Shown here one piece after another: positions 1-9,000 of a DNA stretch of 64,000 nucleotides; within the stretch, counting starts at the first letter, position 1, and the number at the start of each line of letters is the position of its first letter. A program made the position numbers and the translations under genes. The notes beneath the pieces are model-generated. The model did not search any database. It saw nothing but the letters and a program-made list of their open reading frames with translations, and was not told where the DNA came from. Source of the stretch: Candidatus Brocadiaceae bacterium S225 (lineage in GTDB: Bacteria > Planctomycetota > Brocadiia > Brocadiales > Scalinduaceae); NCBI GenBank assembly GCA_007859995.1, contig SMSL01000011.1:1-64000 (forward strand), in the 5' to 3' direction.

Positions 1-185
1 TAGGTTCACTTTCGTTGCAACCCGCAGATTTGCTCGACTCACTTTCTGAGCCTTTGTCAGGAAACACAGCGCTTCAGGTTACCCTTAACACCTTCCTCTT
101 GCTACGTGGGTGAACTGTCGAATTCCCACGGCTGGACTTTAACCAGCTAGTCATACAACATACACGGCATACGGTCACATCTTAA
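1..185 (-). mobile_element. Probable group II intron 5' fragment (RNA domain I), cut by the window edge
   Basis: Read on the minus strand, the segment is highly structured and GC-richer than its surroundings. Visible are a GCTGG/CCAGC hairpin around GTTAAAGTC (131-148), a CGTGGG/CCCACG hairpin (roughly 103-130), and near the window edge the phrase CAACGAAAGTGAACC, which resembles the part of bacterial group II introns just ahead of the intron-encoded protein. The 5' boundary is unclear; a GTGTATG run near 165 could be a variant of the usual GUGYG start. No reverse transcriptase is visible because the rest lies off the left edge. It could instead be another structured RNA or insertion-sequence end. 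Confidence 0.4.
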
Positions 186-290
186 CAGGTTGTCCGAGAA
201 TGCACTTTGTCAGACTATATTATGAAGAAATATTTCCACAAGAGTGAGTAGCGATTGTGATTATACTTTTTTATGGTATAATGTGTATCA

Positions 291-485
291 ATGAAGCATT
301 CAACACTCAAGAACGTTAAGCAATTAAAACTTTTCCCAGACTCAGAAGAACTCTTAATCCACCCGTCTATTGCGTTCATAACGCTACCCGAGAACAATAA
401 ATCAAAAAGACAAGTAGGGTGCATTCCATGCACCACTAACAACGTTGAATATGGCAATGGTATCAATTACGAAACAAACGTTTGA
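291..485 (+). CDS. Small hypothetical ORF running into a REP element
   Basis: A 64-codon ORF of unknown function. A promoter-like TTGTGA, 16 bases, TATAAT lies at 255-282, only about 9 bases ahead of the ATG, and no ribosome-binding site is evident. The last third is translated from the REP palindrome region that starts near 410, so the reading frame is probably the remnant of an older gene whose end was replaced by the repeat. I recognise no domain. It may not be expressed. Confidence 0.2.
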   Translation: MKHSTLKNVKQLKLFPDSEELLIHPSIAFITLPENNKSKRQVGCIPCTTNNVEYGNGINYETNV

Positions 486-525
486 TTATAATGGTCTGTT
501 ATTGGTGCGTAAAACGCACCCTACG
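410..525 (+). repeat. REP-type element, copy a (two palindromes)
   Basis: Two short palindromes about 70 bases apart: GGGTGCATTCCATGCACC (418-435) and GGTGCGTaaaACGCACC (504-520). The same pair in the same arrangement occurs at 614-731 and 1953-2072, each time just upstream of a RAYT gene or RAYT remnant. They are therefore the left-end REP structures of this transposase family. Confidence 0.75.
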
Positions 526-528
526 GTT

Positions 529-605
529 CTGACGCAAAGCGTAAATACTGTGAATCTACAATCTGGCAACGACGGTTCTGGGAGCATATGATCCGTAATG
601 AAGAT
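529..605 (+). pseudogene. Internal fragment of a RAYT transposase
   Basis: About 75 bases closely match the interior of the intact RAYT gene (around 1060-1136), including the stretch that encodes TIWQRRYWEHMIRNE in the intact copy. The start, the histidine motif and the end are all missing. The fragment lies between REP copies a and b and reads as a decayed third copy of the same element. Confidence 0.7.
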
Positions 606-613
606 GAGTAGGG

Positions 614-731
614 TAGACAAGTAGGGTGCATTCTATGCACCACAACAACATGGAATATGCCAACGGTATCAATTATGAAACAAATGTTTGATTGTGATGG
701 CATGTTTTTGGTGCGTAAAACCCACCCTACA
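614..731 (+). repeat. REP-type element, copy b, upstream of intact RAYT
   Basis: Palindromes GGGTGCATTCTATGCACC (624-641) and GGTGCGTaaaACCCACC (710-726; one arm mismatched) precede the intact transposase by about 30 bases. Sequence between and beyond the palindromes is conserved with copies a and c, so the whole of about 120 bases is the unit. Confidence 0.75.
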
Positions 732-758
732 ATTTTTATTAATGGTGGAATGTGATTA

Positions 759-1307
759 ATGTCAAATTACCGTCGTGCTAATGCAAAAGGAGGTACATAT
801 TTCTTTACTGTTGTGACTTATCGCCGACAGGAATTCTTATGCGATGAAATTGTTCGAACGGCATTGCGTGATGGTATTCGTGATGTGCAAACAAAACATC
901 CATTTACCATTGATGGTTGGGTTTTATTGCCTAACCACCTTCACTGTATCTGGACGTTGCCGGAGGACGATTCCAATTTTGGTATTCGTTGGGCGATGAT
1001 AAAACGTTTCATAACAAAACGATGTGGTCCGGACTTGCGTCGTGATGATTGGATGAATGCATCAAAACGGAAACGAAATGAATCAACAATCTGGCAACGA
1101 CGTTATTGGGAGCATATGATCCGTAATGAAAATGACTTTAATCGACATATGAACTATATACATTTTAACCCTGTAAAACATGGTTTGGTTACAAGTGTGA
1201 AAGATTGGCCACATTCAACGTTTCACAGGTGTGTGAGGGAAGGGCTATATCCGTCGGATTGGGGCGGAGACGGAACAGATACAAACGATGCGGGTTATGG
1301 TGAATAG
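759..1307 (+). CDS. REP-associated tyrosine transposase (RAYT, IS200/Y1 family)
   Basis: This 182-residue protein is a single-strand DNA nuclease/transposase of the Y1 HUH class that acts on REP palindromes. The metal-binding histidine pair is visible as HLH in PNHLHCIWTLP (residues 65-75), and the C-terminal half carries the catalytic tyrosine region YIHFNPVKHGL near residue 135. Length and the WQRRYWEH motif are typical of RAYTs. REP palindromes precede it (614-731), and a second palindrome, GGCAGGCAATGCCTGCC (1345-1361), follows the stop codon, so the mobile unit is about 614-1365. No clear ribosome-binding site is present. It appears intact and could be mobilising the broken copies nearby. 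Confidence 0.88.
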   Translation: MSNYRRANAKGGTYFFTVVTYRRQEFLCDEIVRTALRDGIRDVQTKHPFTIDGWVLLPNHLHCIWTLPEDDSNFGIRWAMIKRFITKRCGPDLRRDDWMNASKRKRNESTIWQRRYWEHMIRNENDFNRHMNYIHFNPVKHGLVTSVKDWPHSTFHRCVREGLYPSDWGGDGTDTNDAGYGE

Positions 1308-1344
1308 AGTGCATTGCTATTCATTTTGGATTTGTATAAATAAC

Positions 1345-1361
1345 GGCAGGCAATGCCTGCC
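1345..1361 (+). repeat. Right-end palindrome of RAYT unit
   Basis: Perfect palindrome GGCAGGCAATGCCTGCC just downstream of the intact RAYT stop. A near-identical copy (GGCAGGCAGTGCCTGCC) follows the truncated RAYT at 2359-2375. The right-end palindrome differs in sequence from the left-end pair. Confidence 0.7.
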
Positions 1362-1402
1362 CTACGTTATTGTGGTTCTTTGAAAAATTAAATTATGACG
1401 TA

Positions 1403-1651
1403 TTATTTGACAGTTGATCTTTCCAGGCGCTCCGCAAGCCACATTTTGATAAGGGCTGTTCTGGCAACGCCGATTTGCTGTGCTTCTTTGTCAATTTTAT
1501 TTAAAAAAGATATGGGAAAATCAATATTAATCCTTTGGACTTTTTTGTTTACTTTTGCCTTTTTGATATCGAGGAAATCTCCCATATCTTTGCCGTTATC
1601 AAAATCCTTATCAAATTCTTTGGAGGTTATCTTACTCTTTAATTTTTTCAT
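1403..1651 (-). CDS. brnA: BrnA-type antitoxin
   Basis: An 82-residue ribbon-helix-helix-like antitoxin. The N-terminal part is charged (KLKSKITSKEFDKDFDNG), and the C-terminal part (QRINIDFPISFLNKIDKEAQQIGV, then ARTALIKMWLAERL) has the strand-helix-helix pattern of CopG/BrnA DNA-binding domains. I place the start at 1651, where AAAGGA precedes ATG by about 9 bases; an ATG 18 bases upstream is also in frame. The gene overlaps the end of the toxin gene, so the two are translationally coupled. Known BrnA proteins neutralise BrnT and repress their own promoter. Confidence 0.8.
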   Translation of the reverse strand: MKKLKSKITSKEFDKDFDNGKDMGDFLDIKKAKVNKKVQRINIDFPISFLNKIDKEAQQIGVARTALIKMWLAERLERSTVK

Positions 1652-1901
1652 GATATATGTTCCTTTCATTTTTTCTGCTTCTCCTACAGGAGATTATCCT
1701 TTTCTTTTTGTCTCTTGTCGTAAAGATGCAGGAGAATAGACTGGTTTTTATTTTACCGATAATCATGTATCTTTGTTCACCTTCAGTAATTGCGGGCAAT
1801 ATTACGTGGGTATTTGACCAGATAGTTTTCGCTTCTTCAAAGTCTACCCCGTGTTTTTGTTTATTCATTACGGATTTATTTGAATCATACTCAAATTCCA
1901 T
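1632..1901 (-). CDS. brnT: BrnT-type ribonuclease toxin
   Basis: An 89-residue toxin of the BrnT family (RelE-like fold), which cuts RNA. Family features seen are the N-terminal FEYDSNKSVMNKQKHGVDFEEA and the C-terminal IISCRRSRKNERNIY, which correspond to the conserved KHG.(S/D)FE.A and (I/L)IS.R.A...E...Y motifs. The toxin gene is first in the operon, as usual for this family, and overlaps brnA by 20 bases. The pair sits between the two RAYT copies, a typical accessory location. Confidence 0.88.
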   Translation of the reverse strand: MEFEYDSNKSVMNKQKHGVDFEEAKTIWSNTHVILPAITEGEQRYMIIGKIKTSLFSCIFTTRDKKKRIISCRRSRKNERNIYHEKIKE

Positions 1902-1911
1902 ATTAAAATTG

Positions 1912-1924
1912 TATCAAATTGATA
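1912..1924. promoter_or_regulatory. Palindrome upstream of brnTA, probable operator
   Basis: Perfect inverted repeat TATCAA-A-TTGATA, 10 bases upstream of the brnT start codon. Ribbon-helix-helix antitoxins bind such short palindromes in their own promoter, so this is a good candidate for BrnA autoregulation. Confidence 0.5.
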
Positions 1925-1952
1925 TATATTTTCAATGCTTTATATACAAATG

Positions 1953-2072
1953 GTAGACAAGTAGGGTGCATTCTATGCACCACATACAACGTTGTAAATG
2001 ATAACGATGTCAAAAATGAAACAAATACTTGATTATGTTGGCATGTTTTTGGTACGTAAAACGCACCCTACG
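1953..2072 (+). repeat. REP-type element, copy c
   Basis: Palindromes GGGTGCATTCTATGCACC (1964-1981) and GGTACGTaaaACGCACC (2051-2067), arranged as in copies a and b and followed 28 bases later by the truncated RAYT gene. Confidence 0.75.
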
Positions 2073-2099
2073 ATATTTGTTACCGTTGGAATGTGATTA

Positions 2100-2342
2100 A
2101 TGCCGAATTACCGTCGTGCTAATGCAAAAGGAGGTACATATTTCTTTACTGTTGTGACTTATCGAAGACAAGAATTTTTATGCGATGAAAATGTTCGAAC
2201 GGCATTGCGTGACGGTATTCGCGATGTGCAAACAAAACATCCATTTACCATTGATGGTTGGGTTTTATTGCCTAACCACCATCTCTGTATCTGGACACTG
2301 CTTGTCCGACGTGCATTTTGGCGGACCTATCTTTCCATATAG
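2100..2342 (+). pseudogene. Truncated RAYT transposase
   Basis: The first 70 or so codons match the intact RAYT at 759 almost base for base. Homology stops right after the histidine motif (CIWTL), and the remaining ten codons are unrelated. The motif itself is damaged: the intact HLH reads HHL here. The catalytic tyrosine half is deleted, yet the right-end palindrome survives at 2359-2375. This is an internally deleted copy that can only move in trans, if at all. Confidence 0.85.
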
Positions 2343-2358
2343 ATTTAAATTTGATTTT

Positions 2359-2375
2359 GGCAGGCAGTGCCTGCC
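2359..2375 (+). repeat. Right-end palindrome of the truncated RAYT unit
   Basis: GGCAGGCAGTGCCTGCC, the second copy of the right-end palindrome. It marks the outer edge of an internally deleted RAYT unit (about 1953-2380). Confidence 0.65.
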
Positions 2376-2408
2376 TTACTGAAACATTAAATTATAGGAG
2401 GGGGATAA

Positions 2409-3038
2409 ATGGTAGTGAAACTACTTGAAATAATTGTTTCCGGAGTATTGTCATATTCGATTCCTAAAATAATTGAACGACTACAGAAGGAAAGAGGAAA
2501 TCTAGAATCTCTGGAGCAGGCTTTTCCCTGGTTGCATTGGTGCCTTGCACACGCCATTGGAGGTGCTGTTGGTGGTACAATAAGCGCAGGATTGGCGCCT
2601 GCAGGCCTTCAATCTACTGGAGGTATGGGTAATTGGGCTGTATATGGTGCGTCACTAGGAATTGCCCAATGGTTTGTGCTTCGCAAATACTGCCAAATCA
2701 GTCCGCTGTTAGCCGTAGCTAGCACATTTGGGTGGTCGGTTTTTGCATATTTTGAGGCCACAAAAGCTCCCGGCTACATGGGTTGGATATCAGTTGGCAT
2801 TGCGATTGGTGTATTGCAGTGGTTTGTTCTCAGAACAAAGCTTACCAGGGCCTACTGGTGGGTCCCTGCTAATGCTGTTACCTGGTTTCTCGCTGGTACA
2901 ATTGGGATTGTGATAGGTACGGCGATATTACAATCGGGAGTATCACCAATGTTTAGCTGGATACTGGGTTGGTCGGTTGTCGGCTTAACTGGTAGTATAA
3001 TAACTGGTTTTGCAATGTCTCGAATGTCTTCTAAATAG
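2409..3038 (+). CDS. Multi-pass membrane protein of unknown function
   Basis: A 209-residue protein with an N-terminal amphipathic/hydrophobic segment and about five further membrane segments rich in glycine. The phrase QWFVLR occurs twice (near residues 87 and 137), each after a GxxxGxxQW-type helix, which suggests internal duplication. I do not recognise a characterised family; similar Gly-rich QW.VLR membrane repeats occur in uncharacterised bacterial proteins. A strong GGAGGGGG lies just ahead of the ATG. The giant TcA-like gene begins 31 bases downstream on the same strand with its own AAGGAG, so the two may form an operon and this protein might help release or anchor the toxin-like product. 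That link is only positional. Confidence 0.7.
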   Translation: MVVKLLEIIVSGVLSYSIPKIIERLQKERGNLESLEQAFPWLHWCLAHAIGGAVGGTISAGLAPAGLQSTGGMGNWAVYGASLGIAQWFVLRKYCQISPLLAVASTFGWSVFAYFEATKAPGYMGWISVGIAIGVLQWFVLRTKLTRAYWWVPANAVTWFLAGTIGIVIGTAILQSGVSPMFSWILGWSVVGLTGSIITGFAMSRMSSK

Positions 3039-3069
3039 AAGCAATGAAGGTTAATTAAGGAGAATAGTT

Positions 3070-6000
3070 ATGGCGAGAAGAAGAACAAGTAAGAAATTGA
3101 ATCTTTCATTTTATCTCAGGCCTGATCTGTTTAAGAGGAAGGTTTCAGATATTGATGATTTGAAAAAGGATGAGCGGGAGTATGTTGAAAAGAAGCTTGA
3201 TGAGTATCTGAGAAGCGAGATATTGAGAATAATTGGCCCGGAAAAACCGGGTATTGAAAAGCTGCTTAAGAAACTAAAATTAGATAGTCTCAAACTGAAG
3301 GAGGAAGATCTTAATACGGTTATTAAGGAAAAGCTGCTGGCAAAGGCAACGAGGAACAATAAACTTAAAAAGGAGATTAAGGAAGTAGAGAAGCTACTGG
3401 AAGAGACACCCTCGGTAACCGTTGCTAACGTGCTGCGGCTGGACATGCCGTTAAGAGACCACCCTGTACTGGCTCCGGATTATCGGAAGAAGAAGACCGC
3501 TGAATTAGCTAGAATTATTGATCTGAAAGACGATAAGGCTGATAGATTAGCGGAGGAGTTGGAGGAGAAAGAGCTGGATATTGATTATGCCAACAGGGCT
3601 ACCCTTAACGAATTTGTAGAAAAGAAGATTCTGACAGAGAAGCAGAAGAAGGAATTGCTGATAACGATTGACCTCAGCCGGCTGGGTGGTGGGAACATTG
3701 AATTAATAGAGGCATTGAAGAGTGATAAATTGAAATCGTTGGAGGAGTTTGTCACCTGGGAAGAATCAGACTGGGTCGGTTTGATTGAAGATGTTGAAAA
3801 CAAAATATCATTGCCAGAAGGTGAGGAGAGCGCTAAAATATATGCGGGAAACATCAGAAAAAATATAGAAAAAACTTTTCCCTCGCCATACTTTCTCAAA
3901 CGGGTGATAAAGAAGAAGAGTGACTTTAATTCAGAGATCAAACTTCTGGATTCGGTCAGCGCTTTATTCAAGAACAATGATACGATCATTGATGGAAAGT
4001 CAATAAATACCAAAAAGTTAAATTGGAAAGGTATTAGCTCCAAAAAGATAAAAAAGATCGAAAATGACCTGGAGGAGTTTCTCCCCTTCGCGAACACCTA
4101 CCGGGAGTTGGGCATCGCAGAAATAGTCAATGATAAGAGCCTGAATATAAAGAAGAAGAAAGATGCCATTACAAACCGCCTGGCAAATCTAGAGACTTTC
4201 TACAAAAATAACACGAATTTAGACCTTGCTCTGACAGATTTTGCGGACAACCGTGCAAGATTTATCTGGGATGATATTGATAAAAATGAACGGCCGAGGG
4301 TAAGAAAGCAGTTGATGGTATATCAGCGATTGTTTAACCTGACCGAAGATAGTGAGACCGCTCGAAAACTGCTCAATAAGGGCTATCATTCAGGTATGGA
4401 CATTACAAATACGGCTGAGGGTGACTTTGTTAAGGCGAGTGGTCTTGATAGGGAGAAAGGCCGTGATGTTTACAATAAAGCCATGAAAACCTCTATAGCC
4501 GCCTCACATCTCTTTGAGGCCGTTCGTGACGTCCATAGCGGGTTGTTCAAGGATATTGCTGTCTCTAATATAGTTCCTATGAACAATGAACTCAGCCATA
4601 TAGATGGGTTTGATGAGCTGTTTGGCAGACAGAATTTTTGTGACTGCGAACACTGCAGATCTGTCCTCGGCCCGGCCGCTTACTTTGCTGACCTCATGTA
4701 TTTTGTGCAGGAAAATGTATCCAAGAAAGCCTTTGAGCCAGATCCTATGGATCATGACTTATATCTTAAAAACCGCCGTCCAGACCTCTGGGAACTCCAA
4801 CTGACCTGTCAGAATACGTCAACAGAAATCCCTTATCTTGAGGTGGTGAATGACGTATTGGAGCGATATCTTTCAGACAAGAGCATTTTGCCGGATGTTT
4901 ATGACTGGTTAAGGGAATGGGAATCTCTTGTATCAATGAATCTACCCTTTAATCTGCCGCTCGAAGAGCTGCGTTTATACCTCAGTCACTATGAGCTTAG
5001 TCTTTACGATGTCTACAGGTTGTTGAAAAAACCTGATGAATCTAAGAAAAAGCAGCTTGGAGAAAGGCTGAAGATATCAGAAGAGGAGTTGAAAATTATT
5101 ACCACACCCAATACTGATGGCGCACACAGAATTTTTGGTAATATAGTCTTACCAACCAATTTCGATGTTCAGGACTTTGTTCGGTATGCGGGGATTAACC
5201 GTAAAGAGCTGGATGATCTACTGAAGAGTGAATTTCTATCTGAAATCTCACCTGATATCGTACAGGTAAAAGTTGAACTCATAGAAAAACAAGATGATAT
5301 TCAGCAGTATGAGGAGTTCCTGCAGAATCTAACAGAATCTCACCTCGATTTAATACACCGTTTTGTACGTTTCTGGAAAAAGACTTCATGGACAATCCGA
5401 GAATTCGACCTGGTACTAAACTCCCTGAAGTCAGCAAATTTGCTTGATAATTTGGAGGATGGTAATGGTTACCCAAAAATCCTACAGGTTTCGGAATTAA
5501 CCATAATAGAGGAGGTCCTGAGCCTTAGCGTTGAGGAGATGTGCGCCATGGTTGGCGACATCCCACAGACTCCAATAGAAGAGAACCAGAAAGGACTGTA
5601 TGAGCGGTTGTTCGATCTGGAGGAAATATTTGGTGTAGATACTGATGATGAAGAAATTCCTCCGTTACTCATGGCAGGTTTGGGTATTTCAGAGTCAGAA
5701 TTGGAGGCTCTATATATACTCGTAGATCCAGATAATAATCTACCACTCGATAGCACCTTGATCTCTAATCTTTTCCGTCACGCCCGAATTGCCAGGAGTC
5801 TCTCTTTATCAATTGAAGACCTCATACACGCGATCGAACTAACGCTCAATGGCTCGCCTGTCAGCACGCTCAGTCATATTCTTGACCTCATAGAGTTTAC
5901 GTCCTGGCTGAAATCATCTCCCTTCTCGGTATCAGAACTTATAATGATTTTGGAAGGAAAGGAGAGCCGCTCATTAAAGTATCGGAATGACATTAATACC

Positions 6001-9000
6001 GCAGTCGATGTCGTGCTTGAGATTCAAAGAACATTTGAAAAAGATAGAAGATCCAGGATCAATGACTACTTGAAGAATACATACAGCCTGACTAGCTCAC
6101 AAGTGGAGGTTCTTAAATCGTCAACCTACACTATATCTGAAATAGATGTGATATTGAAGAAGATAGATAGTCTTAGCGCAGAAATATACTCAGGAAATAA
6201 CAGTTTATTGACTGCAGGTATACAACAGATTGGGGATTCAATTAAACGTGATAAAAAGAAATTACTGAAGGAATATTTACAAAGTACATTTAACATAACG
6301 GCCGTGCAATTGGAGGATGAAATTTTACCAAATTTTGTTTCTGTCGATATAGATGGATTAGGAATAATAAGAGCATTAGATGCCGTTTTTACAAATGATG
6401 GAGAACCAGTTGATCCTGGAGACTTTGACGAATTAGTAGTGTTAGTAAGGGAAATCGAACGTGTGGGACTGTTATTCAGCAACTTGCGATTCGATGCAGA
6501 ATCGATTACGTATTTTATTGAGAATAAGACTGTTTTTGGAATCGATGATCTTAAGGAGCTGACACTTAATAATTTGAAGAATGCGTCATTCTATAAATCA
6601 CTGGTTGAGACAAACAGAGAGATGGAAGGTGAGATAGGGGAATTGCTGAAGAACTACCAACCAAACAAAATCTTTTCTGTTGAAGATATAAAAACCTTGT
6701 CAGATCTCTGGCAGCAACCTGAGGAGCAGATTAAATCATTGAAAGATTCCCTAACCTTTGATCCAAACGATTCTGCTTTGGAGGCCGTCAAATTCATCTT
6801 GGAGGCGCAGGAGGTGTGTCAGGAACTTGGTATTAGAGGAGATTCCCTGATCAAACTAACAGATACAGATTCAGAGGGGCTTCGGGCAGCCAGGGAAATA
6901 GCCATTGGCGCATTCGCGTCCAGGTACACAGAAGAAAAGGTTCGCGAAGAGAAATTGGAACCATACGTAGACAAAATAAACATGTTAAAGCGGGACGCTT
7001 TATGTGACTTCATTCTTACGCGTCAGGAGCAATTCAAATTTAATGACCGCAGAGACCTCTATAATTACTTTTTGTTGGATGTGGAGATGAGCGGCTGTTT
7101 TCGAACATCCAAAGTGGTTGCGGCTATCTCCAGTGTCCAGTTATATATACACCGTTGCCTCATAAACCTCAAACGATCAGAGAATTTATTTAAAAATCCT
7201 GCCGTTGTTGCCAGAGATGTTGACCCAACACTGATACCTGCGGATGAGTGGGAGTGGCGTAAAAACTACCGTGTCTGGGAGGCCAATAGAAAGGTATTCC
7301 TGTATCCCGAAAACTACATTGATCCTACCCTCAGGGACAACAAGACCCATATCTTTAAGGAGTTGGAGGAAGAGTTGCTCCAGGAAAAAATCACACAGGA
7401 ATCTGCAGAAACAGCTTATAAGAAATACATTTCGCAGTTTGCCGAACTGACAAAATTACGGTACGCGGGTGCTTATTATCATAGTATATCGAAAGGATTA
7501 TCCAATCTTGATTTGTCGGGTCCTGGTAAGATAAAGGTGGTTTACAAATTTTTAGACGGACTTACCTACAATTTGGAGTCGGAAGAGAGTTTATATTATC
7601 TTTTTGCACGCACAAACGTAGACCCTTATCAGTACTACTACCGGACGTATAACCATTATAAAGAGGCGTGGGGCAATTGGAAAAAGATAGAGCTGGCTAT
7701 AGAGGCGAAAGAGATTTCAGTTCTGATCTACCGTGGCAAGCTATACATCTACTGGACAGAGGTGAATCGTAAGGAGATAAAAAAGATAGTAGGTGGAAGT
7801 TCAGTACCAGGAGGCACTGAATTTAAGGTATATGCAAAATATTCATTCCTCAACGAAAATGATACGTGGAGCACCCCGCAACGCTTGTATGTGGGATATA
7901 CACACTTCGAGGATGGGAGGGCTTATTGGCGAATAGTAGGTGAAGAATTGCGAACTGAAAAAGAAAATGAATCTGATGAATATACAAAAAATAGAAAAAA
8001 ACAGGAAAATCAACATGATTATGTATTTGACCAGTTTGAGCAAAAGGTTTTCAGGAAACCATACACCACTTTTTATAATAATATAAATACTCCTATTACA
8101 CTCTCTTACATCTGGTCACAAAATCAGATTGTTCAACGAAAGGTAAGATATTTTGTACTAGAACAGAATTTTCAATGGCCTGTTGAGTATGAGAATCGCA
8201 CCGCTTCCGGTACTACATTTACAACTACTTATACTTATATTTTTACGATACCTCCTTTTGAATTTGAAGCAAGTAATAATTTGCAAATCAGTGTCAAGGA
8301 AATAAAGGTAACCATTAATGGTCCTAGTTTTGATGATGATGAGCAATTAGATGCATTAGTATATTTTATTGGGCCTACCACATGTACTATATTTATTAGG
8401 TTCGATCCGAAGGGGGGTAATGACGACGAGCTTGCAATCAAATTGTTAAGAGTATTTTCTTCGATGCCACCAGAAAATACAATTTATACTTCAACCTTCA
8501 AACAATCCCTATCTGAAAATAAAATAGTAAATAATTCAGAATTGGATATTAAGGACAAAAGCAGTAACTATGTGGATTTAAGTAATAGTTCAGCTGAATT
8601 CTTAAGAAAAGAGTATAAGGAGGCCTATACTGAAGATGGTAATTACTCTCAGTATATAGAAAACGGTACAAAATCCTTTGCGGATAAGGAAAAAATTCTT
8701 ACACAATTACGTTGGGGACAGGGACATTTGTCAATCCCCGGTGCATTTTTCGGTACTGATGCCGTAAGCCTGACTACCATCCTGACAGATGAGCTGAGTG
8801 ACATTTTGTTTGCCAAAGGGCTCGAACAGTTTTTGTCTTTAGAGACCCAGCAACTTGCTGACAATTCAGGACAAAAACTTGATTTCAATGGTGCTTATGG
8901 AGAATATTATTGGGAGATGTACTTCCATATTCCCTTCCTGATTGCCAATCATCTGAACGCGAACAGTAAGTTCAAGGAGGCCAAGTGGTGGTACGATCGT

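Noticed and set aside
1395-1956. Plus-strand ORFs opposite brnT/brnA
   Set aside because: Hydrophobic shadows of the toxin-antitoxin pair, which has clear family motifs, overlap and an operator on the minus strand.
2185-2382. 65-codon ORF overlapping the truncated RAYT
   Set aside because: Out-of-frame reading of the transposase remnant and its right-end palindrome.
3585-4097. Long minus-strand ORFs inside the TcA gene (also 3111-3446, 5469-5756, 6126-6482)
   Set aside because: They are serine/phenylalanine-rich shadows of a lysine/glutamate-rich coding strand, with no start signals or domains.
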